Shown: one piece after another, positions 1-8,455 of the stretch
Numbering within the stretch: the first letter of the stretch is position 1
How the letters are laid out: the number at the start of each line of letters is the position of its first letter
NCBI RefSeq assembly: GCF_009389715.1
Contig: NC_052405.1
Coordinates: forward strand, 7,233,194-7,297,193
Length of the DNA: 64,000 bases
Direction of reading: 5' to 3'
Source: Phoenix dactylifera
Taxonomy: Eukaryota > Streptophyta > Magnoliopsida > Arecales > Arecaceae
Translations under genes and position numbers: made by a program
Notes under the pieces: generated by a model
Database searches by the model: none
What the model was told of the DNA's origin: nothing
What the model saw: the letters and a program-made list of their open reading frames with translations, nothing else

Positions 1-909
1 AGTGTTAGTTGAGCGGCCGCGATACGCGGGTTCTTCGAGGAGGATACGGCCTGGGCGCGAGCGGAGATATGTGGACCTAGGGGTACATGACACCCGGATT
101 GTCCTGCACAAAGAATGCGGTTTAAGGAGAATGACGCTTAGGAAATCGCGGGGAGATACGCCTCGGGAGTCGGAACGGCTCCGGTTTCAATGCGCCTGCA
201 TTTATTGGAGCCACCCGCATCGGAACGACCAGGGGGCCGCAGTTTCGGCTATAAATACAGGTGCAGGTACGATGGAGTTTGCCAAGCCGGAGCTGTTCAG
301 GTTGCCATGGATCGCGGACCTCCTCCTTGGCATATGACTGAGAGACTCCTGTTGAAGGAAAGGGGAGACGCTCCCCTTGCGACTTCAGCCAACTAGCCGT
401 TTCATCTGGGATCAACAAGGAGGGTCTTCCCGGCGGAGCTCCGCTCTAGGCGTTTCATCCGGGATCAGATCTCCCCTCCTTGAAGTTCAGCCTCCCGATT
501 GAGCTCTGCACCAGACGCTCAGTCCGGGACCGCGCCTCCATATGCTCTTCCCCCTCGTATTCCTTCTCTTTCCTACCACTGGGGAGGATGGGAATATCCT
601 TTGGAGGCGGCGTTCCCCTGGGGGCAGCGGGAGCTTCTTCTGCGGCGTCTCCTCGTCTTTTTGGTGAGGTGCTGGATGGCGCCTCCGGTTAGAAGCACCC
701 ACTTCCGGTGGGATTGCAGCTGCTTTGGATTGAGGGTTTGGGATCCTCGGTCCTCAGCTCCACAGATTCTCCACCTCTTCTTTGCTTTCTTTACTCCCTA
801 ATTCCCCTCTGGGAATTCCTTGTAATCACACGAGCACGCCATTGTAACCAGAAATTATTGAAATGAAAAGTGTTGCACCTTTTCAAATTGTCTTTCTGGC
901 CTTGTTGTT
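1..909 (-). other. 3' non-coding region of the Tat element
   Basis: Between the pol stop codon and the (unseen) 3' LTR. No credible reading frame. There is a degenerate short repeat: CGTTTCATCTGGGATCA near 400, CGTTTCATCCGGGATCA near 450 and a weaker third copy near 518. Pyrimidine-rich runs at 465-485 and 770-812 (purine-rich on the element strand) are possible remnants of polypurine tracts, but none is followed by an LTR start inside the window. Confidence 0.5.
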
Positions 910-3900
910 CTACTGGTAATACATCCGCAGGTTAGCGGAATTCCAGCCCCTTGGAATTTCTCGGCCATCTAGGGCTTCCAACTGGTAGGAGCCAGGTCGG
1001 TTTACCCAACGAACTTTATACGGGCCTTCCCAATTCGGCGCTAGCTTCCCACCTTCCGTAGGTTGAGATGCCTTAGCTCGCCTCAGCACCAGATCTCCAA
1101 TTCTGAAAAGCTTCGGTCGGACTTTGGAGTTGTAATATCGGGCCACCCTCCGCTGATACATTGCCATCCGAACCTGCGCCATTTCCCTTGCTTCTTCCAA
1201 GAGATCCAGGTTCCCTCGGAGTTGCTCCGAGTTGGCCTCGGGTCGGTGTGCGGCTACCCGAGGTGAGGGAAGTCCGAGCTCTACGGGGACAACGGCTTCC
1301 GTGCCATAGGTTAGGCTGAAAGGCGTCTCCCCGGTAGGAGTCCGATGCGTGGTCCGATACGCCCAAAGGACATTCTCGAGTTCCTCGACCCAAGCTTGCC
1401 CCGTCCGTCCGATCCGCGCTTTGATACCTTGGAGGATTGTCCGATTTGTGACCTCGGCCTCGCCGTTGGTTTGGGGATGCGACACGGACGTGAACCGATG
1501 TTCGATCCCGAACTCCTCGCAGAAGTTTCGGAAATGCTTGTTATCAAACTGTCGACCGTTATCCGAGATGAGGACCCGAGGTACCCCAAATCGGACGATG
1601 ATGTTCTTCTTTACGAACTTCCGGACTTGCGCCTCCGTGATGGTGGCCAGTGGCTCTGCCTCCACCCACTTGGTGAAGTAGTCGATGGCGACAATCAAAA
1701 ATTTCCGCTGGGCCGAAGCGATGGGGAATGGTCCGAGGATATCCATTCCCCACTGTGCAAAGGGCCAGGGGGCGGTGATTGGCGCCAAGGGAACAGAGGG
1801 GACTCTCTGGATGTTGGCGTGGCGCTGGCAGGCGTCGCATTTCCGTACGTGATCCTTTGAGTCTTCCAATAAGGTCGGCCAATAGTAGCCTTGCCTCATG
1901 ATCTTATGTGCCAGGGACCTAGCCCCCAGGTGCGATCCGCAGATGCCTTCGTGGACTTCGGTGAGGGCGTAAGCCGCTTCCGAAGGGCGGAGGCACCTTA
2001 AGAGGGGGGCGGTGAACGAGGTCCGATACAGCCTCCCTTCGTAGAGTACGTAGTGGGCGGACTTCATAACAAGTCGCCGAGCTTGATCTTCATCTTCGGG
2101 GAGGATCCCTTCGGCGAGGTAAGCTACAAGCGGGTCCATCCAAGATGGTTCCGGATCAATTGCCATTACCGCTTCAGCCTCGCCGATGCTCGGGGCATCT
2201 AGGGTCTTCAGGTATATCGCCCTTGACAAGTTGTGTGCCTCAGCGCCCACCAAGCGGGACAACCTGTCGGCCCTAGCATTTTCGCTCCTTGGGACCTGCT
2301 GAATGTCAATACTGCCGAGGTCGGGAATGAGTGCTTGCACCTTCCGGACGTAGCTCTGCATGGTCGGGCTCCGTGCCTCGAACTCCCCTCGAACCTGCCC
2401 GACCACCAGCTGGGAGTCGGTGAAGACCTTCAGACGCCGGATGCCGAGCTCCTTGGCGAGTTTGAGTCCCGTGACTAGGGCCTCGTACTCCGCCTCATTG
2501 TTGGTCACTGGAAATCCGAACCTCAAGGCATACTCGGCTATCACTCCATCGGGATTGGTAAGGACCAGCCCAGCCCCTCCACCTTCAGGGTTCGACGACC
2601 CGTCAATGTGGAGCGTCCAGATCGGGAGATCGAGGCTGGGTGTTTCCGGCGGCCTAGGTTCCGTCTCCTGCACAGTGCACTCAGCGAGAAAGTCCGCGAG
2701 CACCTGGGCCTTGATGGCGGGCCGGGGCTGGTAGCGGATGTCGAACTCACCAAGTTCTACTGCCCACTTCACCAGCCGTCCCGCATTCTCAGGATTGCTG
2801 AGGATCTGCCGCAGTGGTTGATCGGTCAAAAGGGTGACAGAATGAGCCTGGAAATAGGGGCGAAGCCTCCTGGTCGCAGTCAGCAGCGCGAAGGCGATCT
2901 TTTCAGCCTTCGTGTACCGCGTCTCGGCATCCCGGAGGACTCGGCTGGTGTAGTACACGGGCTTCTGAAGTTTTGCCTCTTCCCGAACCAGTACTGCGCT
3001 GACTGCGGTTGGGGAGACCGCCAGGTAAAGGTAGAGCATCTCCCCCTCTTGCGGCTTGGACAGCAGGGGAGGAGACGCCATGTACTCCTTGAGCTGGTCG
3101 AACGCCACTTGACATTCAGCCGTCCAGAGGAAGTCTTTCGGGCGCTTCAACACCTTGAAGAACGGTTGGCAGCGTTCGGCCGATTTTGCCACAAATCGTC
3201 CGAGCGCGGCGACCCTCCCAGCGAGCTCCTGAACCTCCTTCACTTTGGTCGGAGGGGACATATCTTGGATGGCCTTGATTTTGTCCGGGTTGGCCTCGAT
3301 CCCCCGCTGGTTGACAATGAAGCCGAGGAACCTCCCGGCCGAAGCACCAAAGGCGCACTTCGCTGGGTTTAGCTTCATACGAAACTTTCGCAAGGTGGCG
3401 AAGGTCTCCTCCAGATCCGCAATGTGCTGATCCGCATGGCGGCTCTTTACCAGCATATCGTCCACGTACACCTCCATGTTCCGGCCGATCTGCTCCTTGA
3501 AGATTTTATTGACGAGGCGCTGGTAAGTAGCGCCAGCGTTCTTCAGACCGAAGGGCATTACCTTGTAACAGTACAGCCCCCTGTCTGTTATGAAGGCCGT
3601 TTTCTCCTCGTCCTGTGGAGCCATCATTATTTGGTTGTAGCCGGAGAAGGCGTCCATGAAAGACAGCAGCTGATATCCGGAAGTCGCGTCGACCAGTTGG
3701 TCTATTCGCGGGAGCGGAAAGCTATCCTTGGGGCACGCCTTGTTCAGGTCGGTGTAGTCGACGCACATCCTCCACTTCCCGCTCGCCTTCCGGACAAGTA
3801 CGACGTTTGCCAGCCACTCGGGGTAGCTCACTTCCCTTATGAAACCTGCCTCCAAGAGTTTGTCTACCTCCTGGTCGACCACCCGGATCTGATCCGGGGC

Positions 3901-6378
3901 ACAGTGTCTCTTCTTTTGCTTTACTGGTCGGTGGGTCGGGTCGATGTTGAGGGCGTGAGAAATGACCTCCGGGTCGATCCCAGGTACATCGGCCGCCGAC
4001 CAGGCAAACACATCAGCATTGGCTCGGAGGAATTCCACTAACCGGAGCCGAGCTTCCAAGTCGAGGTTGGCACCGACCCGGACCGTGCGGTCCGGGCGGC
4101 CTTCTTCGAGGGGAACTTCGATTACGCCCTCGGCCGGCTCCCCGTGCCGCAAGGCCACTTCGTCTCTGGCGTCAAGGGACTCGACGCTTAGGGCCTCCAT
4201 GGGCTTCTTCCCTTTGAGAGTTGCTAGGAAACACTGCCGTGCGGTTGGTTGGTCACCTCGGACCTCTCCAATCCCGGCCGCCGTGGGGAACCGCATGAGC
4301 AAATGGTAGGTAGAAACCACCGCGCGAAGGGCGTTCAGTCCGGGTCGTCCGAGGATAGCGTTGTAGGCCGAGGGGACACGGACGACCAAGAACCCGAGTC
4401 GCACCGTGGCTTCTGCGGGTGCAACGCCCGCAGTCACAGGCAGCTCAATGACACCTTCGGCCGAGATAGCGTCTCCAGTGAATCCTATGAGGGGGGTGGA
4501 TGTTTTGTGCAACAATTGTCGGGACAAGCTCATCTTTTGGAAGGCCTCGTAATACAAAATATCAGCTGAGCTTCCACTATCCACAAGAACACGCCTTACA
4601 TCATAGTTCGCCATAGTGAGAGAGATCACCATGGCGTCATCGTGGGGAGTCTGAACCCCCTTTACATCTTCATCGCAAAAAGTGATTACATTTCCGACCC
4701 GCTGCCTCTTCGCGACGGCCACTCCTGATGCTTCCGCCGAGCCCCCTGCGTTCCTCACGGGCCGAGAGCAGCCCCCAGTGATGGTGTGGATCACTCCCGC
4801 AACGGGTCGATTCTGCTCCCGAGGCTCCTGAGGGGCCGGGTCGGCCGGACGCGGGTCTGCCGGGGGACGTCGGTCGTTTACATATCGACCGAGACGCCCT
4901 CGGCGAATGAGAGCCTCGATCTCGTCCCGAAGCTGGAAGCAGTCTTCGGTATCGTGGCCGTGGTCTCGGTGGTACTCACAGTACGCCCGAGAAGGCCTCC
5001 TCCCAGGGATCTTCTTCATCTGCCTCGGGACCGGGAGGTCCTCCCGCCCCTTGACCTCCATGAGGATCTGGGCCCGGGGGGCCAGGAGTGGGGTGTACCG
5101 GTTGAAGCGTCGGTGCGGAGAACGAGGGCGTGTGGCGCCGTGGTTCCTTGCTGGTGACGGGCTTCTGCGCCGGCGTTGAGGCGTCGGGCTCCTCCTCTGG
5201 GGTGCCTCTTTTCGCCTTTTCTTCCCGGGCTTTAGAGGGGCCTCGGCGGCCTCCTTGTTCCGGTGGGATGCTGCCTCCTCGGCGTCTGCATACTGGTTTG
5301 CCCGAGATAACAGCTCCGGGAAGCTCCGCGGCAAGCGTTTGTCCAGGGAGAAGGTGAGTCTGCCCTTCCGGAAGCCACGCTTCAGGGCTGAGAGAGCCAC
5401 TTCCTGGCTCAGGTTCCGGACCTCCAGTGTAGCCTTGTTGAAGCGGGTGAGATAATCCCGCAGGCTTTCTCCCTCGTTTTGCCGGACATCAAAGAGGGAG
5501 TCGGAGACCAGTCGCCGCCTGCTACTGACGGCGAAATGGCTGATGAAGAAGCGGGTGAACTGGTCGAAGGACTGGATGGAGTTAGCCTCCAGGCCGGCGA
5601 ACCATGCCCTTGCCGGGCCACGGAGGGTCGCCGGGAAGGCCTTGCAGAGGAGCGGATCCGATGCTCCATGGAGGAGCATAAGAGTCCTGAAACTCTCCAC
5701 GTGGTCCCGCGGGTCCGCCGCCCCGTCGTAGGGTTCGATCGCCGGCATTTTGAACCCCGGCGGGTTCGGGGTCCGCAGGATCCTCGAGGCAAGCGCCGGC
5801 TGGGAGGAGATCTCCAAGTCAGCGAAGGGATCTTTGGAGTGGCCCTTCAGGACCTGGAGTTGTCTGTGGAGATCGTCCACCCGCCGGTCCAGAGAGCGCG
5901 ACCGGTGGGTGGGGGACAAGGAGCGGCGCGAGGGGGACCGACTGGAGTGCGGGCCCCTCGAGGACTGGGGTGTCTGAGAACGCGCCCGGGTCCGCCTCTC
6001 GTACCCCGCACAGCTCCGATGAGAAGGTCCTGGCAGAATGGACCGTACTCGAGAATCCTCCTCGCGCCGGCGCTCCTCTCCATGGGAGAGGAAGGAGCGC
6101 GGGTTGTGAGGAAGAGGCGAGTGCTCGGGGGGCAGCGGCTCCTGAGCCCGTTGCGGCACCCGAGAGATCACACCCTGCAGATTCTGCACTGCCTCCGCGA
6201 GGGTGCGAACCTGCTGGGCTAGCTGGTCGAACTGAGCAGCTTCGACCGTCTGAATGGGAGAAGGGGCGGTGGAGTGCTGCTGAGAGTGCGTTGGGGACGC
6301 AGCAGCCTCTCGGCCGGAGGCGCGAGAGGCTCCGCGACCGGAAGCATTGGAAGCTCCACGACCACCTCGCCGTGCCAT
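910..6378 (-). CDS. Tat-lineage gag-pol polyprotein, intact, 1822 aa
   Basis: One uninterrupted frame codes for all retrotransposon functions in the order Gag, protease, reverse transcriptase, RNase H, archaeal-type RNase H and integrase. Gag shows the retrotransposon capsid pattern (LRGPARAWFAGL near residue 240) and a Cys/His cluster (CEYHRDHGHDTEDC near 460). The protease motif VDSGSSADI is near 600. The RT active site YVDDM is near 970. After the usual RNase H comes a second one (HIDGSSNPEGGGAG near 1259, with TDSQLV further on), diagnostic of Tat elements. Integrase has the zinc motif (CDACQ near 1514) and the D,D-35-E residues in GMDILGP (about 1545), ISDNGRQF and NGEAE (about 1639). 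There is no chromodomain. The start is the first ATG, about 40 bases past the primer-binding site. Gag and pol share one frame, so no frameshift is needed. Confidence 0.93.
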   Translation of the reverse strand: MARRGGRGASNASGRGASRASGREAAASPTHSQQHSTAPSPIQTVEAAQFDQLAQQVRTLAEAVQNLQGVISRVPQRAQEPLPPEHSPLPHNPRSFLSHGEERRREEDSRVRSILPGPSHRSCAGYERRTRARSQTPQSSRGPHSSRSPSRRSLSPTHRSRSLDRRVDDLHRQLQVLKGHSKDPFADLEISSQPALASRILRTPNPPGFKMPAIEPYDGAADPRDHVESFRTLMLLHGASDPLLCKAFPATLRGPARAWFAGLEANSIQSFDQFTRFFISHFAVSSRRRLVSDSLFDVRQNEGESLRDYLTRFNKATLEVRNLSQEVALSALKRGFRKGRLTFSLDKRLPRSFPELLSRANQYADAEEAASHRNKEAAEAPLKPGKKRRKEAPQRRSPTPQRRRRSPSPARNHGATRPRSPHRRFNRYTPLLAPRAQILMEVKGREDLPVPRQMKKIPGRRPSRAYCEYHRDHGHDTEDCFQLRDEIEALIRRGRLGRYVNDRRPPADPRPADPAPQEPREQNRPVAGVIHTITGGCSRPVRNAGGSAEASGVAVAKRQRVGNVITFCDEDVKGVQTPHDDAMVISLTMANYDVRRVLVDSGSSADILYYEAFQKMSLSRQLLHKTSTPLIGFTGDAISAEGVIELPVTAGVAPAEATVRLGFLVVRVPSAYNAILGRPGLNALRAVVSTYHLLMRFPTAAGIGEVRGDQPTARQCFLATLKGKKPMEALSVESLDARDEVALRHGEPAEGVIEVPLEEGRPDRTVRVGANLDLEARLRLVEFLRANADVFAWSAADVPGIDPEVISHALNIDPTHRPVKQKKRHCAPDQIRVVDQEVDKLLEAGFIREVSYPEWLANVVLVRKASGKWRMCVDYTDLNKACPKDSFPLPRIDQLVDATSGYQLLSFMDAFSGYNQIMMAPQDEEKTAFITDRGLYCYKVMPFGLKNAGATYQRLVNKIFKEQIGRNMEVYVDDMLVKSRHADQHIADLEETFATLRKFRMKLNPAKCAFGASAGRFLGFIVNQRGIEANPDKIKAIQDMSPPTKVKEVQELAGRVAALGRFVAKSAERCQPFFKVLKRPKDFLWTAECQVAFDQLKEYMASPPLLSKPQEGEMLYLYLAVSPTAVSAVLVREEAKLQKPVYYTSRVLRDAETRYTKAEKIAFALLTATRRLRPYFQAHSVTLLTDQPLRQILSNPENAGRLVKWAVELGEFDIRYQPRPAIKAQVLADFLAECTVQETEPRPPETPSLDLPIWTLHIDGSSNPEGGGAGLVLTNPDGVIAEYALRFGFPVTNNEAEYEALVTGLKLAKELGIRRLKVFTDSQLVVGQVRGEFEARSPTMQSYVRKVQALIPDLGSIDIQQVPRSENARADRLSRLVGAEAHNLSRAIYLKTLDAPSIGEAEAVMAIDPEPSWMDPLVAYLAEGILPEDEDQARRLVMKSAHYVLYEGRLYRTSFTAPLLRCLRPSEAAYALTEVHEGICGSHLGARSLAHKIMRQGYYWPTLLEDSKDHVRKCDACQRHANIQRVPSVPLAPITAPWPFAQWGMDILGPFPIASAQRKFLIVAIDYFTKWVEAEPLATITEAQVRKFVKKNIIVRFGVPRVLISDNGRQFDNKHFRNFCEEFGIEHRFTSVSHPQTNGEAEVTNRTILQGIKARIGRTGQAWVEELENVLWAYRTTHRTPTGETPFSLTYGTEAVVPVELGLPSPRVAAHRPEANSEQLRGNLDLLEEAREMAQVRMAMYQRRVARYYNSKVRPKLFRIGDLVLRRAKASQPTEGGKLAPNWEGPYKVRWVNRPGSYQLEALDGREIPRGWNSANLRMYYQ

Positions 6379-6680
6379 TACGATCGTTCTAAGATTCGGG
6401 CCCTTCCTCTAGCGCCAACTGTTGCTGGTGGTCCAAACCGTGAACGATTGGCACTGCGGTGTGAACGGGGTTCCGTCTGAGTTGTCTTGGTTGGTGTTGG
6501 CTGCGCTCCACCTTCCGCCAAGAAACCTGCAAACAAGCCTTGCACCACCACCAGGGTGGTGATGGCCCTCCGACGGTCAAGTCAGAGGAGATTGGAGGAG
6601 GAGGAGGAGAGGTGATAATCGCAAGTAAGAGAGTGCTCTGGGAGATATTGCTCACCTCCCCCCTTTCTCCCCCCAGCCGC

Positions 6681-6689
6681 ATATATACC
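6681..6689 (-). promoter_or_regulatory. TATA box of the Tat LTR promoter
   Basis: Element-strand GGTATATAT sits in a GC-rich context about 260 bases before the LTR end. It separates the repeat-rich U3 from the R/U5 part, the position expected for the LTR's own RNA polymerase II promoter. No initiation data are available. Confidence 0.55.
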
Positions 6690-6931
6690 TGGCTGGGGGG
6701 TCTCTCAGGGGGGTTCGTTATCGTGGGGCACGATGGTGTGGCCACTGACATGGCCGTTACAGGGCGTCGTGGAGCAGCACCGGGTACGGCCACGTCAGGG
6801 CATAGTGGGGCTCCGCTTTGTACGGCTGATGCAGGAGATCGTGGAGCAGCATCAGATACAGCCGTTGCAGGGAGTAGTGGAGCAGGAGGCCGCGGCGTGC
6901 CTCTGGGGAATAGCCTGTCGTTATCAAGAGA

Positions 6932-7389
6932 TCTCCGACTCGGGGTCGGAGCGCTGGATCAAGGGGCAGCCGACTCGGGGTCGGGCTGCGGAGCCGAGGA
7001 TATCCGACTCGGGGTCGGATTGCTGGATCAAAGGGCAGCCGACTCGGGGTCGGGCTGCGGAGCCGAGGATATCCGACTCGGGGTCGGATTGCTGGATCAA
7101 AGGGCAGCCGACTCGGGGTCGGGCTGCGGAGCCGAGGATATCCGACTCGGGGTCGGATTGCTGGATCAAAGGGCAGCCGACTCGGGGTCGGGCTGCGGAG
7201 CCGAGGATGTCTGACTTGGGGTCGGAGCGCTGGGTCAAAGGGCAGCCGACTCGGGGTCGGGCTGCGGAGCCGAGGATATCCGACTCGGGGTCGGATTGCT
7301 GGATCAAAGGGCAGCCGACTCGGGGTCGGGCTGCGGAGCCGAGGATGTCTGACTTGGGGTCGGAGCGCTGGGTCAAAGGGCAGCCGTAG
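6932..7389 (-). repeat. 69-bp tandem array in the Tat U3 (6.6 copies)
   Basis: Units start at 6932, 7001, 7070, 7139, 7208, 7277 and 7346; the spacing is exactly 69 bases each time. Each unit carries two copies of CCGACTCGGGGTCGG or a near variant, itself an imperfect palindrome (CCGAC / GTCGG around a 5-base loop). Two unit types occur: type A with GGATTGCTGGATCAAA, and type B with GGAGCGCTGGGTCAAA (units 5 and 7; unit 1 is intermediate). Because 69 is a multiple of three, long open frames appear on both strands here and are artefacts. Located in U3, the array could act as enhancer or chromatin-binding sites (inference). Confidence 0.95.
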
Positions 7390-7447
7390 TCTTCCTGGGC
7401 GCGCGTGCCGGTCACGTGGGGCATGGCGGCTTATTTCCCCCGTAACA

Positions 7448-8287
7448 TTATGTTATTAATGTTTCCTAAGCATTTATTTTAAGTATATATGTTTCATGCC
7501 TGATATGTTATAATGCATAAGTAACTTGCATGATTACAGAAGCTATGGCTATGTATGCGACATGATGATACTGATATTTTAATCATGCATGTAAGTTTGT
7601 AAAGTCTTAGCTAGCCAAGAGGCACTGTAATGGCTCAAAGATGCTACTGATCGAATGCAACTGAGCTGGCCTTGCTAGTGGCCGAGAATAACTTCGCTGG
7701 CCTTGCTAGTGGCCGAGAATGACTAGCTGGCCCCGCCAGTGGCCGAATGGACTTCGCAGTAGCATCCGAGAGAATGGACCACGGCATGTCGGGGGCACGG
7801 TTTCATATGCATATAATATGAAAATTTTGTGATTTGCACTACTGCTTTGTTTAAATTGCCTACTTATTATGCCAGGATGATTATTAGATAAACATGCATG
7901 TCAGCTTCTCAAAACCCTGATTTACATGTTTAGTCTACTGGTTGATCCGGTAGGATTATGCAGGATTACTTACTGAGCCGTGTAGCTCACATCTGTTTAT
8001 GTTTCGTTTTCTTTCAGATCCTCACCAGTGATCGCCATTAGATATGTTTTTATTTTGTTACAGAGCTTCGTATTTTTGGAGAAGCTTATATACTTCTGTA
8101 CATTTGAATAGCATAGAAGTTCTGTATTTTTGGTTTCAAACTTGAAGGTTGTACTGCAAACTTTTAATATATATATAAGGATGAATCCTTTTGGCTACCT
8201 GTTACCCCTGTATGAGGCTGCGTGCTACTGTGGGCGATAGTCGGCAATAGCACGGCCGTGTCACGGATCCGGATCCGGGGCGTGACA
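7448..8287 (+). repeat. Chromovirus 5' LTR, 3'-terminal 840 bp only
   Basis: Matches 14886-15725 base for base except for two C/T differences. It ends GGGGCGTGACA immediately before a 5-base spacer and the primer-binding site. It contains a 30-31-bp minisatellite of three copies (7665-7750, GCTGGCCTTGCTAGTGGCC) that is present in both LTRs. The missing front, about 1.98 kb, should lie beyond the Tat 3' LTR, left of the window. Confidence 0.92.
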
Positions 8288-8292
8288 TATAG

Positions 8293-8304
8293 TGGTATCA
8301 GAGC
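8293..8304 (+). other. Primer-binding site, initiator-Met tRNA
   Basis: TGGTATCAGAGC, complementary to the 3' end of plant initiator methionine tRNA, lies five bases after the LTR end CGTGACA. This is the standard primer for chromoviruses and fixes both the LTR end and the element's orientation. Confidence 0.93.
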
Positions 8305-8455
8305 CTTAGGTTAAATAATAGAATAATCATAAAATGCCTAAGGAAAAGGGTAGTTAAGAATGTCACCGTCATAGAAAATGTTATAATATGCTAGTTTATC
8401 ATAACCTCACTTTGAAAAATTTTTTTTTTAACTGCTAGGTGATCATTAGGAAGAC

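Larger units (their letters stand above)
1..7447 (-). mobile_element. Tat-lineage Ty3/Gypsy LTR retrotransposon, 3' LTR outside window
   Basis: An LTR retrotransposon read right to left. Its 5' LTR is 6420-7447, followed on the minus strand by a two-base spacer and a primer-binding site that starts TGGCGCTAGAGG (6417 downward), a leader of about 40 bases, one long gag-pol frame (6378-910), and at least 909 bases of 3' non-coding sequence. No copy of the LTR end (plus-strand CGTAACA) occurs in 1-909, so the 3' LTR must lie before position 1. The right flank TTATG (7448-7452) is the expected 5-bp target duplication, because the undamaged chromovirus LTR continues with exactly TTATG at 14886. 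The archaeal-type second RNase H and the RT sequence place it in the Tat group (Retand/Ogre relatives). The coding frame is unbroken, so this copy may still be competent. Confidence 0.9.
6420..7447 (-). repeat. 5' LTR of the Tat element (1028 bp)
   Basis: On the plus strand it begins TGTTGCTGG and ends CCGTAACA, giving a TGTT...AACA inverted terminus. It directly abuts the primer-binding site on one side and the interrupted chromovirus LTR on the other. In element orientation U3 is the right part (about 6690-7447), containing a 69-bp tandem array, and a TATA box lies at 6681-6689. The boundaries rest on termini, primer-binding site and the flanking TTATG; the partner LTR cannot be compared. 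Confidence 0.85.

Noticed and set aside
6733..7424. Long open frames (over 150 codons) on both strands
   Set aside because: They result from the 69-bp repeat, whose length is divisible by three; the products are repeats without family resemblance.
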